From the NCBI GenBank assembly GCA_044359525.1, contig JBIKLY010000031.1:1-32384 (forward strand): 32,384 nt of DNA, in the 5' to 3' direction. The stretch is from CAJBIL01 sp044359525 (GTDB lineage Bacteria; Pseudomonadota; Gammaproteobacteria; Burkholderiales; Rhodocyclaceae). The first letter of the stretch is position 1, and every line of letters begins with the position of its first letter. A program made the position numbers and the translations under genes. The notes beneath the pieces are model-generated. The model ran no database searches and was not told the origin of the DNA. It saw nothing but the letters and a program-made list of their open reading frames with translations. Of this stretch, positions 1 through 8,868 are shown piece after piece.

Positions 1-2109
1 AGGCGCAGCAACACCACCACCCTCTTCCGCAGTCAGCGCCTTCATCGACAGACGAACGCGACCCTTCTCATCGGCCTCCAGTACCTTGACGCGTACTTTC
101 TGGCCTTCCTTGAGGTAGTCGGCAACGGCATTGACACGCTCGTTGGCGATCTGCGAGATGTGCAGCAGACCATCGCGACCCGGCAGAATGCTGACGATAG
201 CGCCGAAGTCGAGCAGCTTGAGCACGGTGCCTTCGTAGATCTTGCCCACTTCGACATCGGCCGTAATCGCCTCGATACGCGCACGTGCGGCATCGGCGGC
301 CTCACCGCTAACCGAAGCGATGGTGATCGTGCCGTCATCCTTGATATCGATCGTGGTGCCGGTCTCTTCGGTAATGGCGCGAATCACTGCACCGCCCTTG
401 CCGATCACATCGCGGATCTTCTCCGGATTGATCTTCATCGTGTAGAGACGCGGCGCGTAGGTTGACACTTCTTCGCGATGACCGGACATCGAACCCTGCA
501 TCTGGCCAAGGATGTGCAGGCGGGCTTCCTTGGCTTGCGCCAGTGCAACCTGCATGATTTCCTTGGTGATGCCCTGGATCTTGATGTCCATCTGTAGCGC
601 GGTCACGCCACCGTCAGTACCGGCGACCTTGAAGTCCATGTCGCCGAGGTGATCTTCGTCGCCCAGAATGTCGGTCAGCACAGCGAAACGGTTGCCTTCC
701 TTGATCAGGCCCATGGCGATACCGGCGACGTGCGCCTTGAGCGGCACACCCGCGTCCATCAGGGCCAGTGATGCGCCGCAAACCGATGCCATCGAGCTCG
801 AACCGTTCGACTCGGTGATCTCCGACACGACACGCATCGTGTACGAAAAGTCTTCGGCCTTCGGCAGCACGGCCAGCATGGCGCGCTTGGCCAGACGACC
901 GTGGCCGATTTCGCGACGCTTCGGCGTACCGACGCGGCCGCATTCACCGGTGGCATAAGGCGGGAAGTTGTAGTGCAGCATGAAGCGCTCGCGGTATTCG
1001 CCGGACAGCGCGTCGATGATCTGTTCGTCACGACCGGTACCCAGCGTGGCGACAACGATGGCTTGCGTTTCGCCACGCGTGAACAAGGCCGAACCGTGAG
1101 TGCGCGGCAGCACACCCGAACGGATGGCGATCGGACGCACGGTGCGCGTATCGCGGCCGTCGATGCGTGGCTCACCACCAAGGATGCGGCTGCGAACGAT
1201 CTTGGCTTCGACGTCAAAGAACATGTTCTTGACCGTATTGGCATCGGGCGCATCGTCACCGGCGGTCAGCACTTCGACGGCCTTGCTGGCGATTTCCTTG
1301 ATGCGCTGGCTGCGCTGCTGCTTGCTGGTGATGCGGTAGGCTTCCTGCACATCGGCTTCAACGAGTTCGTTGAGCTTGGCGATCAGCGCCTCGTTCTTCG
1401 GCGCAGCAGCCCATTCCCATTCCGGCTTGCCGGCTTCTTCAACCAGATCGTTAATCGCGTTGATCGCGGCCTGCAGCTGATCGTGGCCAAAAACCACGGC
1501 GCCGAGCATGATTTCTTCGGAGAGTTCCTGCGCTTCTGATTCAACCATCAGCACGGCGGATTGCGTACCGGCAACGACGAGGTTGAGCTGACTGGTCTGC
1601 AACTGGGTCAGCGTCGGATTGAGGACGTACTGGCCGTTGATGTAACCGACGCGTGCGGCGCCGATCGGGCCATCGAACGGGATGCCGGAGATAGCCAGCG
1701 CAGCCGAAGCGCCGATCATCGCCGGGATGTCCGGATCGACTTCCGGGTTGAGCGAAACCACCATCGCCACGACCTGAACTTCGTTGTAGAAGCCTTCCGG
1801 GAACAGCGGACGCAGCGGACGGTCGATCAGACGCGAAGTCAGCGTCTCTTTTTCCGACGGGCGGCCTTCGCGCTTGAAGAAGCCACCCGGGATCTTGCCG
1901 GCTGCATAGGTTTTTTCAATGTAATCGACGGTCAGCGGGAAAAAATCCTGGCCGGGCTTGGCGGTCTTGTTGCCGACCACAGACACCAGCACGACCGTGT
2001 CATCGACCGAAACCATGATGGCGCCACCGGCCTGACGAGCGATCTCGCCTGTTTCCAGCGTGACCTGATGTGCGCCATAGGTGAAAGTTTTTTTAGCGAT
2101 ATTAAACAT
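1..2109 (-). CDS. pnp: Polyribonucleotide nucleotidyltransferase (PNPase), 3' end cut by window edge
   Basis: PNPase is a phosphorolytic 3'-5' exoribonuclease and a component of RNA degradosomes. The reading frame starts at ATG 2107-2109 (MFNIAKKTFTYG) with an AAGGG Shine-Dalgarno just upstream, and stays open for 703 codons to the window edge. The order of parts is the family's: first RNase PH domain, helical linker, second RNase PH domain with its conserved RTHGSALFTRGETQ and GDEDHLGDMDFKVAGT stretches, a KH domain (INPEKIRDVIGKGG) and a C-terminal S1 domain (VGKIYEGTVLKLLDFGA). Family members are about 700 residues, so at most a short tail is missing. It lies downstream of rpsO on the same strand, the usual rpsO-pnp arrangement, with a terminator-like hairpin between the two. 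Confidence 0.97.
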   Translation of the reverse strand, partial: MFNIAKKTFTYGAHQVTLETGEIARQAGGAIMVSVDDTVVLVSVVGNKTAKPGQDFFPLTVDYIEKTYAAGKIPGGFFKREGRPSEKETLTSRLIDRPLRPLFPEGFYNEVQVVAMVVSLNPEVDPDIPAMIGASAALAISGIPFDGPIGAARVGYINGQYVLNPTLTQLQTSQLNLVVAGTQSAVLMVESEAQELSEEIMLGAVVFGHDQLQAAINAINDLVEEAGKPEWEWAAAPKNEALIAKLNELVEADVQEAYRITSKQQRSQRIKEIASKAVEVLTAGDDAPDANTVKNMFFDVEAKIVRSRILGGEPRIDGRDTRTVRPIAIRSGVLPRTHGSALFTRGETQAIVVATLGTGRDEQIIDALSGEYRERFMLHYNFPPYATGECGRVGTPKRREIGHGRLAKRAMLAVLPKAEDFSYTMRVVSEITESNGSSSMASVCGASLALMDAGVPLKAHVAGIAMGLIKEGNRFAVLTDILGDEDHLGDMDFKVAGTDGGVTALQMDIKIQGITKEIMQVALAQAKEARLHILGQMQGSMSGHREEVSTYAPRLYTMKINPEKIRDVIGKGGAVIRAITEETGTTIDIKDDGTITIASVSGEAADAARARIEAITADVEVGKIYEGTVLKLLDFGAIVSILPGRDGLLHISQIANERVNAVADYLKEGQKVRVKVLEADEKGRVRLSMKALTAEEGGGVAAP

Positions 2110-2220
2110 TGTTCCCTTTCTCAATTTCTCGATAACTGCTCAATAGTTCGACGCGCGCACCCACGACACCGGTACGCAATTCAACGAGGTGAAAACAAAA
2201 CAAATAAGACAAAAAACAAA

Positions 2221-2269
2221 AGCGGTAAAAACAACAACAGCGGCGCAGCCCTGAATGGACTGGCCGCTG
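2221..2269 (-). terminator. Strong hairpin with T-rich tail between rpsO and pnp
   Basis: On the minus strand CAGCGGC (2263-2269) pairs with GCCGCTG (2238-2244). The stem extends inward (CAGTCC with GGGCTG, one G-U pair and one bulge) around an ATTCA loop. It is followed by T-rich sequence from about 2237 downward. It lies about 55 nt beyond the rpsO stop and about 130 nt before pnp. In E. coli the same interval carries a partial terminator and RNase III site that tune pnp expression; an equivalent role here is inferred. The T tract is interrupted by other bases, so termination is probably partial. Confidence 0.7.
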
Positions 2270-2322
2270 TCATCGATTCGAATCGTCCGCACTCCGACCG
2301 CATAGCGGATCGGCGAACAGGC

Positions 2323-2592
2323 TTACTTGCGCAGGCCGAGACGCTGAATCAACGCACGGTACGAATCCGCATTCGTGCGCTTCAGGTAGTCAAGCAGCTT
2401 GCGACGACGGCTCACCATGCGCAGCAGGCCGCGACGCGAGTGGTGATCCTTGACGTGCTCTTTGAAGTGACCGGTGAGGTCATTGATACGTGCGGTCAGC
2501 AGCGCTACCTGGACTTCGGAGGAACCCGAATCACCTGCAGCACGCTGGAAATCAGTCATGATCTGCGCTCTTTGCGCAACATTGATCGCCAT
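2323..2592 (-). CDS. rpsO: 30S ribosomal protein S15
   Basis: S15 is a primary-binding protein of the 30S subunit that contacts the 16S rRNA central domain and bridges to 23S rRNA. The start chosen is ATG 2590-2592 (MAINVAQRAQIM), giving 89 residues, the family's usual length. A GAGAG ribosome-binding site lies just upstream. A 17-codon upstream extension is open but has no family counterpart. Conserved S15 features are visible: the GDSGSSEVQVALLTARI segment, LTGHFKEHVKDHHSRRGL and the basic MVSRRRKLLDYLK helix. The gene has its own promoter-like site upstream (2691-2720) and is followed by pnp. Confidence 0.98.
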   Translation of the reverse strand: MAINVAQRAQIMTDFQRAAGDSGSSEVQVALLTARINDLTGHFKEHVKDHHSRRGLLRMVSRRRKLLDYLKRTNADSYRALIQRLGLRK

Positions 2593-2690
2593 GTCAAACT
2601 CTCTTTCGTAAGTAACGACGCAGCCCCAGTTTGATAGAGCCAACGCCAGATTAATAAATGTACAAATTCGCTCGGCGAAGCGAAGCGCGC

Positions 2691-2720
2691 ATTATAACGG
2701 GTTGAATCATCAGGCGGCAA
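2691..2720 (-). promoter_or_regulatory. Sigma-70-like promoter for rpsO(-pnp)
   Basis: On the minus strand a perfect -10 TATAAT (2691-2696) lies 18 nt downstream of TTGCCG (2715-2720). The predicted transcript would start near 2684, about 90 nt before rpsO. It sits in the gap after truB, where no strong terminator is visible, so rpsO may also receive readthrough from the rimP operon. Confidence 0.65.
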
Positions 2721-2761
2721 GCGGAATTGAAGGGCTCTTCAGTGCTACAACCCCCGGAAAT

Positions 2762-3655
2762 TCAGCCGCTAACGACCAGCCGGCGCGGCCTCAACTGCCC
2801 ATCCGGGTCAGCCTCACCCAGGCCGAGCAGGCGGTTCTGGTCATAGACGCGACAGGGGCCTGGCGCAATGTCGGCAACAACAGGATTGCCGTGACAAAAG
2901 CGTGCAGCAGCGAGCTCGTCAAGATAAACCGCAGGCAGCTTCTGCAGCAAGGCATCCGGCGCTTGCAGACAGGCGCTTCGCTCAGCATCTGAAAACGCAT
3001 TCAGCTGTTCCAGCGTCACCGCATCATCAATACGCAAGGCGCCCACGGCCGTGCGCCGCAGCGCAGTCAAATGTGCGCCGCAGCCAAGCGTCTTGCCGAT
3101 ATCTTCAGCCAGCGTGCGAATGTAGGTTCCCTTGCTGCATGTGACGCGCAAACGGCAACGATCACCACTCAGTTCAAGCAGCAACAATTCGTGGATAACG
3201 ACGTTGCGCGCCGCACGCTCGACTTCAATGCCCTGCCGCGCCAATTCATAGAGCGGCTTGCCGTCGCGCTTAAGTGCCGAGTACATCGGCGGAATCTGGG
3301 AAATCGGCCCGCGAAAGCGCGGCAAAACCGCTTCCAGATCTACCTGACTGAATTCAACCGCATGGCGAGCCAGCACCTCACCTTCAGCATCACCGGTATT
3401 GGTCGTGATGCCAAACAATACATCTGCTTCATAAGTTTTATTGGCTTCAAGCAGATCGCTCGAAAACTTGGTTGCTTCGCCAAAACAGACGGGCAGCAAG
3501 CCGGTAGCCAAGGGATCGAGCGTACCGGTGTGGCCGGCTTTGGCTGCGGAAAAAAGGCGTCGCGCACCCTGTAACGCGTAGTTCGAAGACATGCCTGACG
3601 GCTTGTCGAGCAGCAATACGCCATCGACGCGCTGCCAGCTGCGTTTGGTTGCCAA
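2762..3655 (-). CDS. truB: tRNA pseudouridine(55) synthase TruB
   Basis: TruB isomerises U55 in the T-loop of tRNAs to pseudouridine. The protein is 297 residues. It has the N-terminal GVLLLDKPSGMSSN segment and the catalytic GHTGTLDPLATG motif with the nucleophilic Asp at about residue 47, then YEADVLFGITTNTGDAEG and a PUA-like C-terminal portion. The only start that keeps the conserved N-terminus is a TTG (3653-3655) lying two bases after the rbfA stop; the next ATG would remove the conserved GVLLLDKPSG segment. It is the last gene of the rimP-nusA-infB-rbfA-truB unit, and translation is probably coupled to rbfA. Confidence 0.96.
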   Translation of the reverse strand: MATKRSWQRVDGVLLLDKPSGMSSNYALQGARRLFSAAKAGHTGTLDPLATGLLPVCFGEATKFSSDLLEANKTYEADVLFGITTNTGDAEGEVLARHAVEFSQVDLEAVLPRFRGPISQIPPMYSALKRDGKPLYELARQGIEVERAARNVVIHELLLLELSGDRCRLRVTCSKGTYIRTLAEDIGKTLGCGAHLTALRRTAVGALRIDDAVTLEQLNAFSDAERSACLQAPDALLQKLPAVYLDELAAARFCHGNPVVADIAPGPCRVYDQNRLLGLGEADPDGQLRPRRLVVSG

Positions 3656-3657
3656 AA

Positions 3658-4035
3658 TCAGTTTTCTGGCGTTTTGTCTGAGACTGCTACTGCTTGCTGG
3701 ATCAGTTTCGAAAGGTCAGCGCCGCGCTCGAGCGATTGATCAAAGACGAAATGCAGTTGCGGTGTCATGTGGATACTGATGCGTTTGCCCAACTCGCGAC
3801 GCAGAAAACCGGAGGCTTTCTGCAGTCCCTCCATCACCGCCGGCAAATTTTCGCTACCCGCTAGGGTGCTGAAAAACACCTTGGCGTGCGCGTAATCGGC
3901 AGTAATTTCGACATCGGTCAGACTGATCATGCCGACCCGGGGATCCTTCAGCTCCGTGCGAATCAGCTCTGCCAATTCGCGACGAATCTGCTCGGAAACC
4001 CGGTCCTTACGTGAAAAACCTTTATTGACTGCCAC
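3658..4035 (-). CDS. rbfA: 30S ribosome-binding factor RbfA
   Basis: RbfA is a KH-like small-subunit assembly factor needed for late 16S rRNA maturation and cold adaptation. The protein is 125 residues. The family's RVSEQIRRELAELIRTELKDPRVGMISLTDVEIT core and the AHAKVFFSTL strand are visible, followed by LRRELGKRI and the PQLHFVFD strand. The start is a GTG (4033-4035) placed immediately after the infB stop codon with no intervening base, so it is very probably translated by coupling. It is followed by truB after two bases. Confidence 0.96.
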   Translation of the reverse strand: MAVNKGFSRKDRVSEQIRRELAELIRTELKDPRVGMISLTDVEITADYAHAKVFFSTLAGSENLPAVMEGLQKASGFLRRELGKRISIHMTPQLHFVFDQSLERGADLSKLIQQAVAVSDKTPEN

Positions 4036-6813
4036 TTAAAGCGTCCGCGCGATTTCCGTGACTTCGTAAACTTCGAGCTGATCGCCTTCCTGGTAGTCGT
4101 TGAAGTTCTTCAGCGACAAGCCGCATTCGAAACCGGCACGAACTTCCTTCGCGTCATCCTTGAAGCGCTTGAGCGACTCGAATTCGCCATCCCACATGAC
4201 CACGTTGTTGCGTAGCAAACGGGCACGTGAATTGCGTTTGACGACGCCTTCGAGCACGTAGGAACCGGCAATCGTACCGATCTTGGTCGCACGGAAAACC
4301 TGCCGGATTTCAACCAGACCGGTGATCTCTTCGCGCTTCTCCGGCGACAGCATGCCGGAGAGCGCTGCTTTAACTTCATCGACCGCATCGTAAATGATGT
4401 TGTAATAACGGATATCAACACCAAAACTCTCGGCTGCCTTGCGCGCACCGGCATCGGCCCGGGTGTTGAAGCCGATGATGACCGCCTTTGAAGCCTGCGC
4501 GAGATGCACGTCGGATTCGCTGATCGCGCCGACTGCGCCGTGAATGACGTTGACCTTGACCTCGGCCGTCGAGAGTTTCTGCAGCGACTGCACCAGCGCC
4601 TCTTGCGAACCCTGCACGTCAGCCTTGATGATCAGCGGCAGCATCTTGACCTCGGCTTCCGTCATCTGATCAAGAATGGTTTCGAGATTGGCTGCCTGCT
4701 TCTTGGCCAGCTTGACGTCGCGGAACTTGCCCTGACGGAACAGCGCGATTTCGCGCGCCTTGCGTTCGTCAGCAAGCACCACAGCATCCTGCCCGGCTGC
4801 CGGCACATCGGACAGACCAAGGATTTCGACCGGAATCGACGGACCGGCTTCCTTGATCGATTTTCCGTTCTCGTCGATCATGGCACGGATACGTCCAAAC
4901 ACCTGGCCGGCCAACAGCACATCACCCTGACGCAGCGTGCCGGATTGAACCAGCATGGTCGCTACCGGACCACGGCCCTTGTCGAGGCGTGCCTCGATGA
5001 TCAACCCCTTGGCCGGCGCATCCCTCGGCGCCTTGAGTTCAAGAACTTCGGCCTGCAACAATACATTTTCGAGCAGTTCATCAATACCAGCACCGGTCTT
5101 CGCCGAAACGGAGATGAAAGGTGCTTCACCGCCGTATTCTTCCGGCACGACCTGTTCGGCAACCAGTTCCTGTTTGACACGTTCAGGATTGGCATCCGGC
5201 TTGTCGATCTTGTTCACCGCGACGATGATCGGCACACCGGCCGCCTTCGCGTGGTGAATCGCTTCCTTCGTTTGCGGCATGACGCCGTCGTCGGCAGCAA
5301 CAACCAGAATAACGATGTCGGTTGCTTTTGCACCACGCGCACGCATCGCCGTAAAGGCTTCGTGACCCGGCGTATCAAGGAAGGTGACCATGCCACGCTC
5401 GGTTTCAACGTGATAGGCACCGATGTGCTGCGTAATGCCGCCGGCTTCGCCCGAGGCCACGCGGGCGCGGCGAATGAAATCGAGCAGTGAGGTCTTGCCG
5501 TGATCAACGTGACCCATCACGGTAACGACCGGTGCGCGCGGCTCAAGCAGGACATCCTTATGCTCGGCGTGCGTATCAAGGAAGGCATCCGGATCATCGA
5601 GTTTGGCCGCAACCGCCTGATGGCCCATTTCCTCGACGATGATCATCGCCGTTTCCTGATCAAGCACCTGGTTGATGGTGACCATCAGGCCCATCTTCAT
5701 CAGCGCCTTGATTACTTCGGTCGCCTTGACGGCCATCTTGTGCGCCAGATCGGAAACCGAGATGGTTTCCGGGATGTGCACTTCGCGCACCACCGGTTCG
5801 CTCGGCGCCTGGAAGGAATGCTCTTCCTCGACACCGGCACCACGACCGCCACGTTTGCCCTGCTTGTTGTCACGCCAGCCGGTCGCACCGGTTGCGCCAC
5901 GTGTTTTGAGCCCGGGGCGCTTGTTGGCCCCCTCGTTTTTCCAGGGGCCCTTTTTCTCGGCAGCTTTTTTGTCCGGCGCACCGGGCTTGGCAGCAGGCTT
6001 GTGCAAAGTCTTGTCTTCGGCGGGACGATCGGTTGCTGTCTGCGCCGCAACCTGTTTTGCCGCCTCTGCCGCCTTGGCAGCTACCGCTTTCTCTTCGGCT
6101 TCAATTTTCAGTCGCACCAGATCCGCGCTACGCTGCTGCTTTTCCTTGAACTCCGCTTCCTGGCGGAGGCGAAGTTCGCCATGGCGACGCTCCTCCTCGG
6201 CACGAAGCTTTTGCTGCTCTTCACCGATGATCGACGCCCGCGTCACAACTTTTTTGGCCCCGGCGGGTTTTTCGGCGACGGGCGCAGTTTTTCCCTTGGC
6301 GGCAGATTTTGCCTTGGCAACTGGCTCAGGCGTCACCTCAACGACCGGCTCAGGGATTACTTCGGCGACGGCCTCAACCGGCAGTTCAACGACCGGCTCG
6401 GCGATAACTTCGACAACTGGCTCGACGACCGGCTCAACGCGAACCTCGACAACCGGCTCGGGAACAACCGGCGTTGCCACCACCGCAACGGGTGCCTCAG
6501 CCCGAACTTCCGGCGTGTCACGCTTGACCAGGACACGTTTTTTGCGAACCTCGACCTGAACTGTGCGTGATTTACCGTGCGAATCCTGCGATTTGATTTC
6601 GCTGGTTTCCTTGCGGGTCAGGGTAATTTTTGTCTTGCCTTCCGCTTCGCCGTGCGAACGGCGCAGATAGTCCAGCAGTCTGGACTTATCCTGTTCGGAA
6701 AGCATATCTTCAGCCTGGCTTTTGGCTACACCGGCTTTTTGCAACTGCTCGAGCAGTACACCCGCCGGCATTTTCAGGTCGGTGGCAAATTGGGCAACAC
6801 TTGTTTGCGCCAT
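4036..6813 (-). CDS. infB: Translation initiation factor IF-2
   Basis: IF-2 is the GTPase that places fMet-tRNA on the 30S subunit and promotes subunit joining. It has 925 residues. An N-terminal IF2_N module (about 1-52) is followed by a long charged linker containing a valine/glutamate/proline repeat tract (about 103-165), then a lysine/alanine-rich segment. A second IF2_N-like domain (about 350-405) precedes the G domain. G-domain motifs are GHVDHGKT (434-441), DTPGHE (480-485) and NKID (534-537), followed by the beta-barrel and C-terminal fMet-tRNA domains. The start at ATG 6811-6813 has a GAGGA ribosome-binding site. It sits 19 nt after nusA and directly abuts rbfA. Confidence 0.98.
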   Translation of the reverse strand: MAQTSVAQFATDLKMPAGVLLEQLQKAGVAKSQAEDMLSEQDKSRLLDYLRRSHGEAEGKTKITLTRKETSEIKSQDSHGKSRTVQVEVRKKRVLVKRDTPEVRAEAPVAVVATPVVPEPVVEVRVEPVVEPVVEVIAEPVVELPVEAVAEVIPEPVVEVTPEPVAKAKSAAKGKTAPVAEKPAGAKKVVTRASIIGEEQQKLRAEEERRHGELRLRQEAEFKEKQQRSADLVRLKIEAEEKAVAAKAAEAAKQVAAQTATDRPAEDKTLHKPAAKPGAPDKKAAEKKGPWKNEGANKRPGLKTRGATGATGWRDNKQGKRGGRGAGVEEEHSFQAPSEPVVREVHIPETISVSDLAHKMAVKATEVIKALMKMGLMVTINQVLDQETAMIIVEEMGHQAVAAKLDDPDAFLDTHAEHKDVLLEPRAPVVTVMGHVDHGKTSLLDFIRRARVASGEAGGITQHIGAYHVETERGMVTFLDTPGHEAFTAMRARGAKATDIVILVVAADDGVMPQTKEAIHHAKAAGVPIIVAVNKIDKPDANPERVKQELVAEQVVPEEYGGEAPFISVSAKTGAGIDELLENVLLQAEVLELKAPRDAPAKGLIIEARLDKGRGPVATMLVQSGTLRQGDVLLAGQVFGRIRAMIDENGKSIKEAGPSIPVEILGLSDVPAAGQDAVVLADERKAREIALFRQGKFRDVKLAKKQAANLETILDQMTEAEVKMLPLIIKADVQGSQEALVQSLQKLSTAEVKVNVIHGAVGAISESDVHLAQASKAVIIGFNTRADAGARKAAESFGVDIRYYNIIYDAVDEVKAALSGMLSPEKREEITGLVEIRQVFRATKIGTIAGSYVLEGVVKRNSRARLLRNNVVMWDGEFESLKRFKDDAKEVRAGFECGLSLKNFNDYQEGDQLEVYEVTEIARTL

Positions 6814-6832
6814 GGGATTTCCTCTTTTCTGC

Positions 6833-8305
6833 TTACTCGAACCAGTGCGCGCGCGCCGTGGTGATCAATTGTTTGGCACGTTCCGTATCGACGCCGGTCA
6901 TTTCGGTGAGTTCATCGACCGCGAGATCGGCGAAGTCATCGAGTGTCTTGATACCGCCTGAGGCCAGCTTGGCTGCCAGCGCCTTGTCCATGCCTTCAAG
7001 TGCAATCAGGTCATCGGCAACGTCATCGAGCTGTTCTTCAGTGACGATTGCTTCTGTAAGGAGCACGTTACGCGCCCGGTCACGCAGTTCCTGGACGGTG
7101 GCCTCGTCGAACGATTCGATTTCGAGCATTTCATGGAGCGGCACGTAAGCCACTTCTTCCAGCGTCGAAAAACCCTCTTCAATCAGGATGTTCGCCACTT
7201 CCTCATCGACATCCAGTTTTTCCATGAACAGCACGCGGATCGCGGCAGCTTCGGCTTCAACGCGGGTTTGCGACTCTTCCACGGTCATCAGATTGATCGT
7301 CCAGCCGGTCATTTCCGACGCCAGACGAACGTTCTGGCCACCGCGGCCAATGGCAATCGCCAGATTGTCCTCGTCGACCACCACATCCATGCTGTGCTTG
7401 TCTTCATCGACCACAATCGAGCTGACCTCGGCCGGTGCCAGTGCACCGATCACGAACTGCGCAGGATCGGCTGACCACAGCACGATATCGACACGTTCAC
7501 CGGCCAGTTCATTGGTTACCGCGGTCACGCGCATACCGCGCATACCGACACAAGTACCGATCGGATCGACGCGCTGATCGTTTGACTTGACGGCAATCTT
7601 CGCCCGCACACCCGCATCGCGCGCTGCAGCTTTGATTTCCAGCAGGCCGTCATCGACTTCAGGAACTTCAAGCTCGAACAGCTTGATAATGAATTCGGGG
7701 GCAGTACGCGAAAGAATCAGTTGCGGACCGCGTGCCGCACGGTCGATGCGCAGCAGGAAAGCCTTGACGCGATCACCAACACGCAGGTTTTCACGCGGGA
7801 TCATCTGCTCACGCGGCAGCAGCGCCTCAATCTTGCCGGCTTCGATAATCGCATTGCCACGTTCCATGCGCTTGATCGTACCGGTAACGAGATGCTCCTT
7901 GCGATCAAGGAAGTCATTGAGAATCTGTTCGCGCTCGGCATCGCGGATCTTTTGCAGAATCACCTGCTTCGCTGCTTGCGCACCGATCCGGCCGAAATCA
8001 ATTTTCTCCAGCTCTTCCTCGAGATAATCGCCAATTTCAACCTCAGCGTCCTGCTTCTGGGCTTCCGACAGCGGAATTTGCTGCGCTTCATTGACGTATT
8101 GATCTTCAGCCATCACTTCCCAGCGGCGGAAGCTCTCAAAATCGCCCGTTTCACGGTCGACAACGACGCGAACGTCAGCCTCATCGTCGGTACGCTTCTT
8201 GGTCGCTGACGCGAGCGCCAGTTCCAGTGCGCCGAAGACGATGTCTTTGGTCACGTTTTTTTCGCGGGCCAGCGCATCTACCAGCAGCAAAATTTCGCGG
8301 CTCAT
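6833..8305 (-). CDS. nusA: Transcription termination/antitermination factor NusA
   Basis: NusA binds RNA polymerase and modulates pausing, intrinsic termination and rRNA antitermination. The protein is 490 residues, close to E. coli NusA. The N-terminal polymerase-binding domain begins MSREILLLVDALAREKNV. An S1 domain follows (LVTGTIKRMERGNAIIEAG), then two KH domains (including IGTCVGMRGMRV and AIGRGGQNVRLAS), and finally two acidic helix-hairpin-helix repeats (about 360-490, as in gammaproteobacterial NusA). A GGAGG ribosome-binding site precedes ATG 8303-8305. It is the second gene of the rimP operon and is followed closely by infB. Confidence 0.98.
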   Translation of the reverse strand: MSREILLLVDALAREKNVTKDIVFGALELALASATKKRTDDEADVRVVVDRETGDFESFRRWEVMAEDQYVNEAQQIPLSEAQKQDAEVEIGDYLEEELEKIDFGRIGAQAAKQVILQKIRDAEREQILNDFLDRKEHLVTGTIKRMERGNAIIEAGKIEALLPREQMIPRENLRVGDRVKAFLLRIDRAARGPQLILSRTAPEFIIKLFELEVPEVDDGLLEIKAAARDAGVRAKIAVKSNDQRVDPIGTCVGMRGMRVTAVTNELAGERVDIVLWSADPAQFVIGALAPAEVSSIVVDEDKHSMDVVVDEDNLAIAIGRGGQNVRLASEMTGWTINLMTVEESQTRVEAEAAAIRVLFMEKLDVDEEVANILIEEGFSTLEEVAYVPLHEMLEIESFDEATVQELRDRARNVLLTEAIVTEEQLDDVADDLIALEGMDKALAAKLASGGIKTLDDFADLAVDELTEMTGVDTERAKQLITTARAHWFE

Positions 8306-8347
8306 CTTATCAATACCTCCCTATTCCAGCCTGTCAATCGATGCAAA

Positions 8348-8788
8348 CTAATCAAACTTGGGAACCAGCCGGGCCTTGTCAATATTGCCCAGATCAAGTT
8401 CCACTTCGCCCGATTCGATTTGCAGGCGTACCTTGCCGTCCTGCAAACCCTGCAGGACACCATTAAAATTGCGCCGACCATTTACGGGGAGGCGTAGCTT
8501 GAGATGAATTTCCGAACCGGCAAAACGCTCGAAATCGGCCGCTTTCTTCAGCGGCCTATCCATTCCCGGCGACGAGACTTCAAGACGGTCATAATCGATA
8601 TTCTCGACAGTCAGCACACGCGACAACTGGTTGCTGACCAACGCGCAGTCGTCAATATCGACACCACGCGCCTTATCCGATTTGTCGATGAACAGGCGCA
8701 GCACGCGTCCACGCGGGCTCTGCTCGACGTCGACCAGCTCGTAACCGAGGCCGGTCACCGTTTTTTCAAGAAGATCGTGTAAATCCAT
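8348..8788 (-). CDS. rimP: Ribosome maturation factor RimP
   Basis: RimP assists 30S subunit maturation. The protein has 146 residues, typical for the family. The conserved LGYELVDVEQSPRGRVLRLFIDKS segment, the DIDDCALVSNQLSRVL helix and the YDRLEVSSPGMDRPL motif are all visible, followed by an SH3-like C-terminal domain ending LDLGNIDKARLVPKFD. The ATG at 8786-8788 has no obvious Shine-Dalgarno; the bases just upstream are the T-rich tail of a terminator-like hairpin. It opens the rimP-nusA-infB-rbfA-truB operon, with a promoter at 8869-8897. Confidence 0.97.
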   Translation of the reverse strand: MDLHDLLEKTVTGLGYELVDVEQSPRGRVLRLFIDKSDKARGVDIDDCALVSNQLSRVLTVENIDYDRLEVSSPGMDRPLKKAADFERFAGSEIHLKLRLPVNGRRNFNGVLQGLQDGKVRLQIESGEVELDLGNIDKARLVPKFD

Positions 8789-8798
8789 AGCTACAAAT

Positions 8799-8820
8799 AA
8801 AAAATGGGCGAAACGCCCAT
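8799..8820 (-). terminator. Intrinsic terminator hairpin in the rimP leader
   Basis: On the minus strand ATGGGCG (8814-8820) pairs perfectly with CGCCCAT (8804-8810) around a TTT loop, and is followed by six T (8799-8804, overlapping the stem's last base). This is a canonical rho-independent terminator. It lies after the rimP promoter and only about 10 nt before the rimP ATG. It therefore either ends rluB transcripts and taxes the rimP promoter, or acts as an attenuator. Confidence 0.8.
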
Positions 8821-8834
8821 CCCCGATAAAAATT

Positions 8835-8848
8835 GCCCCCGAAGGGGC
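8835..8848 (-). terminator. Upstream hairpin with TTCG loop in the rimP leader
   Basis: On the minus strand GCCCC-TTCG-GGGGC forms a compact 5-bp GC stem capped by a C(UUCG)G-type tetraloop, followed by AATTTTTA. With the hairpin at 8804-8820 it makes a tandem terminator pair between the rimP promoter and the rimP start codon. Confidence 0.65.
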
Positions 8849-8868
8849 CAGCGGAAGAAAACCGCCGG

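Noticed and set aside
1561..2634. Plus-strand open frame of 357 codons opposite pnp and rpsO
   Set aside because: It spans two real minus-strand genes and their terminator region. The translation has no domain signature and arises from GC-rich codon bias.
5500..6570. Long plus-strand open frame (356 codons) opposite infB
   Set aside because: It is antisense to the unmistakable IF-2 coding frame, has low-complexity composition mirroring the repeat tract, no ribosome-binding site and no recognisable domain.
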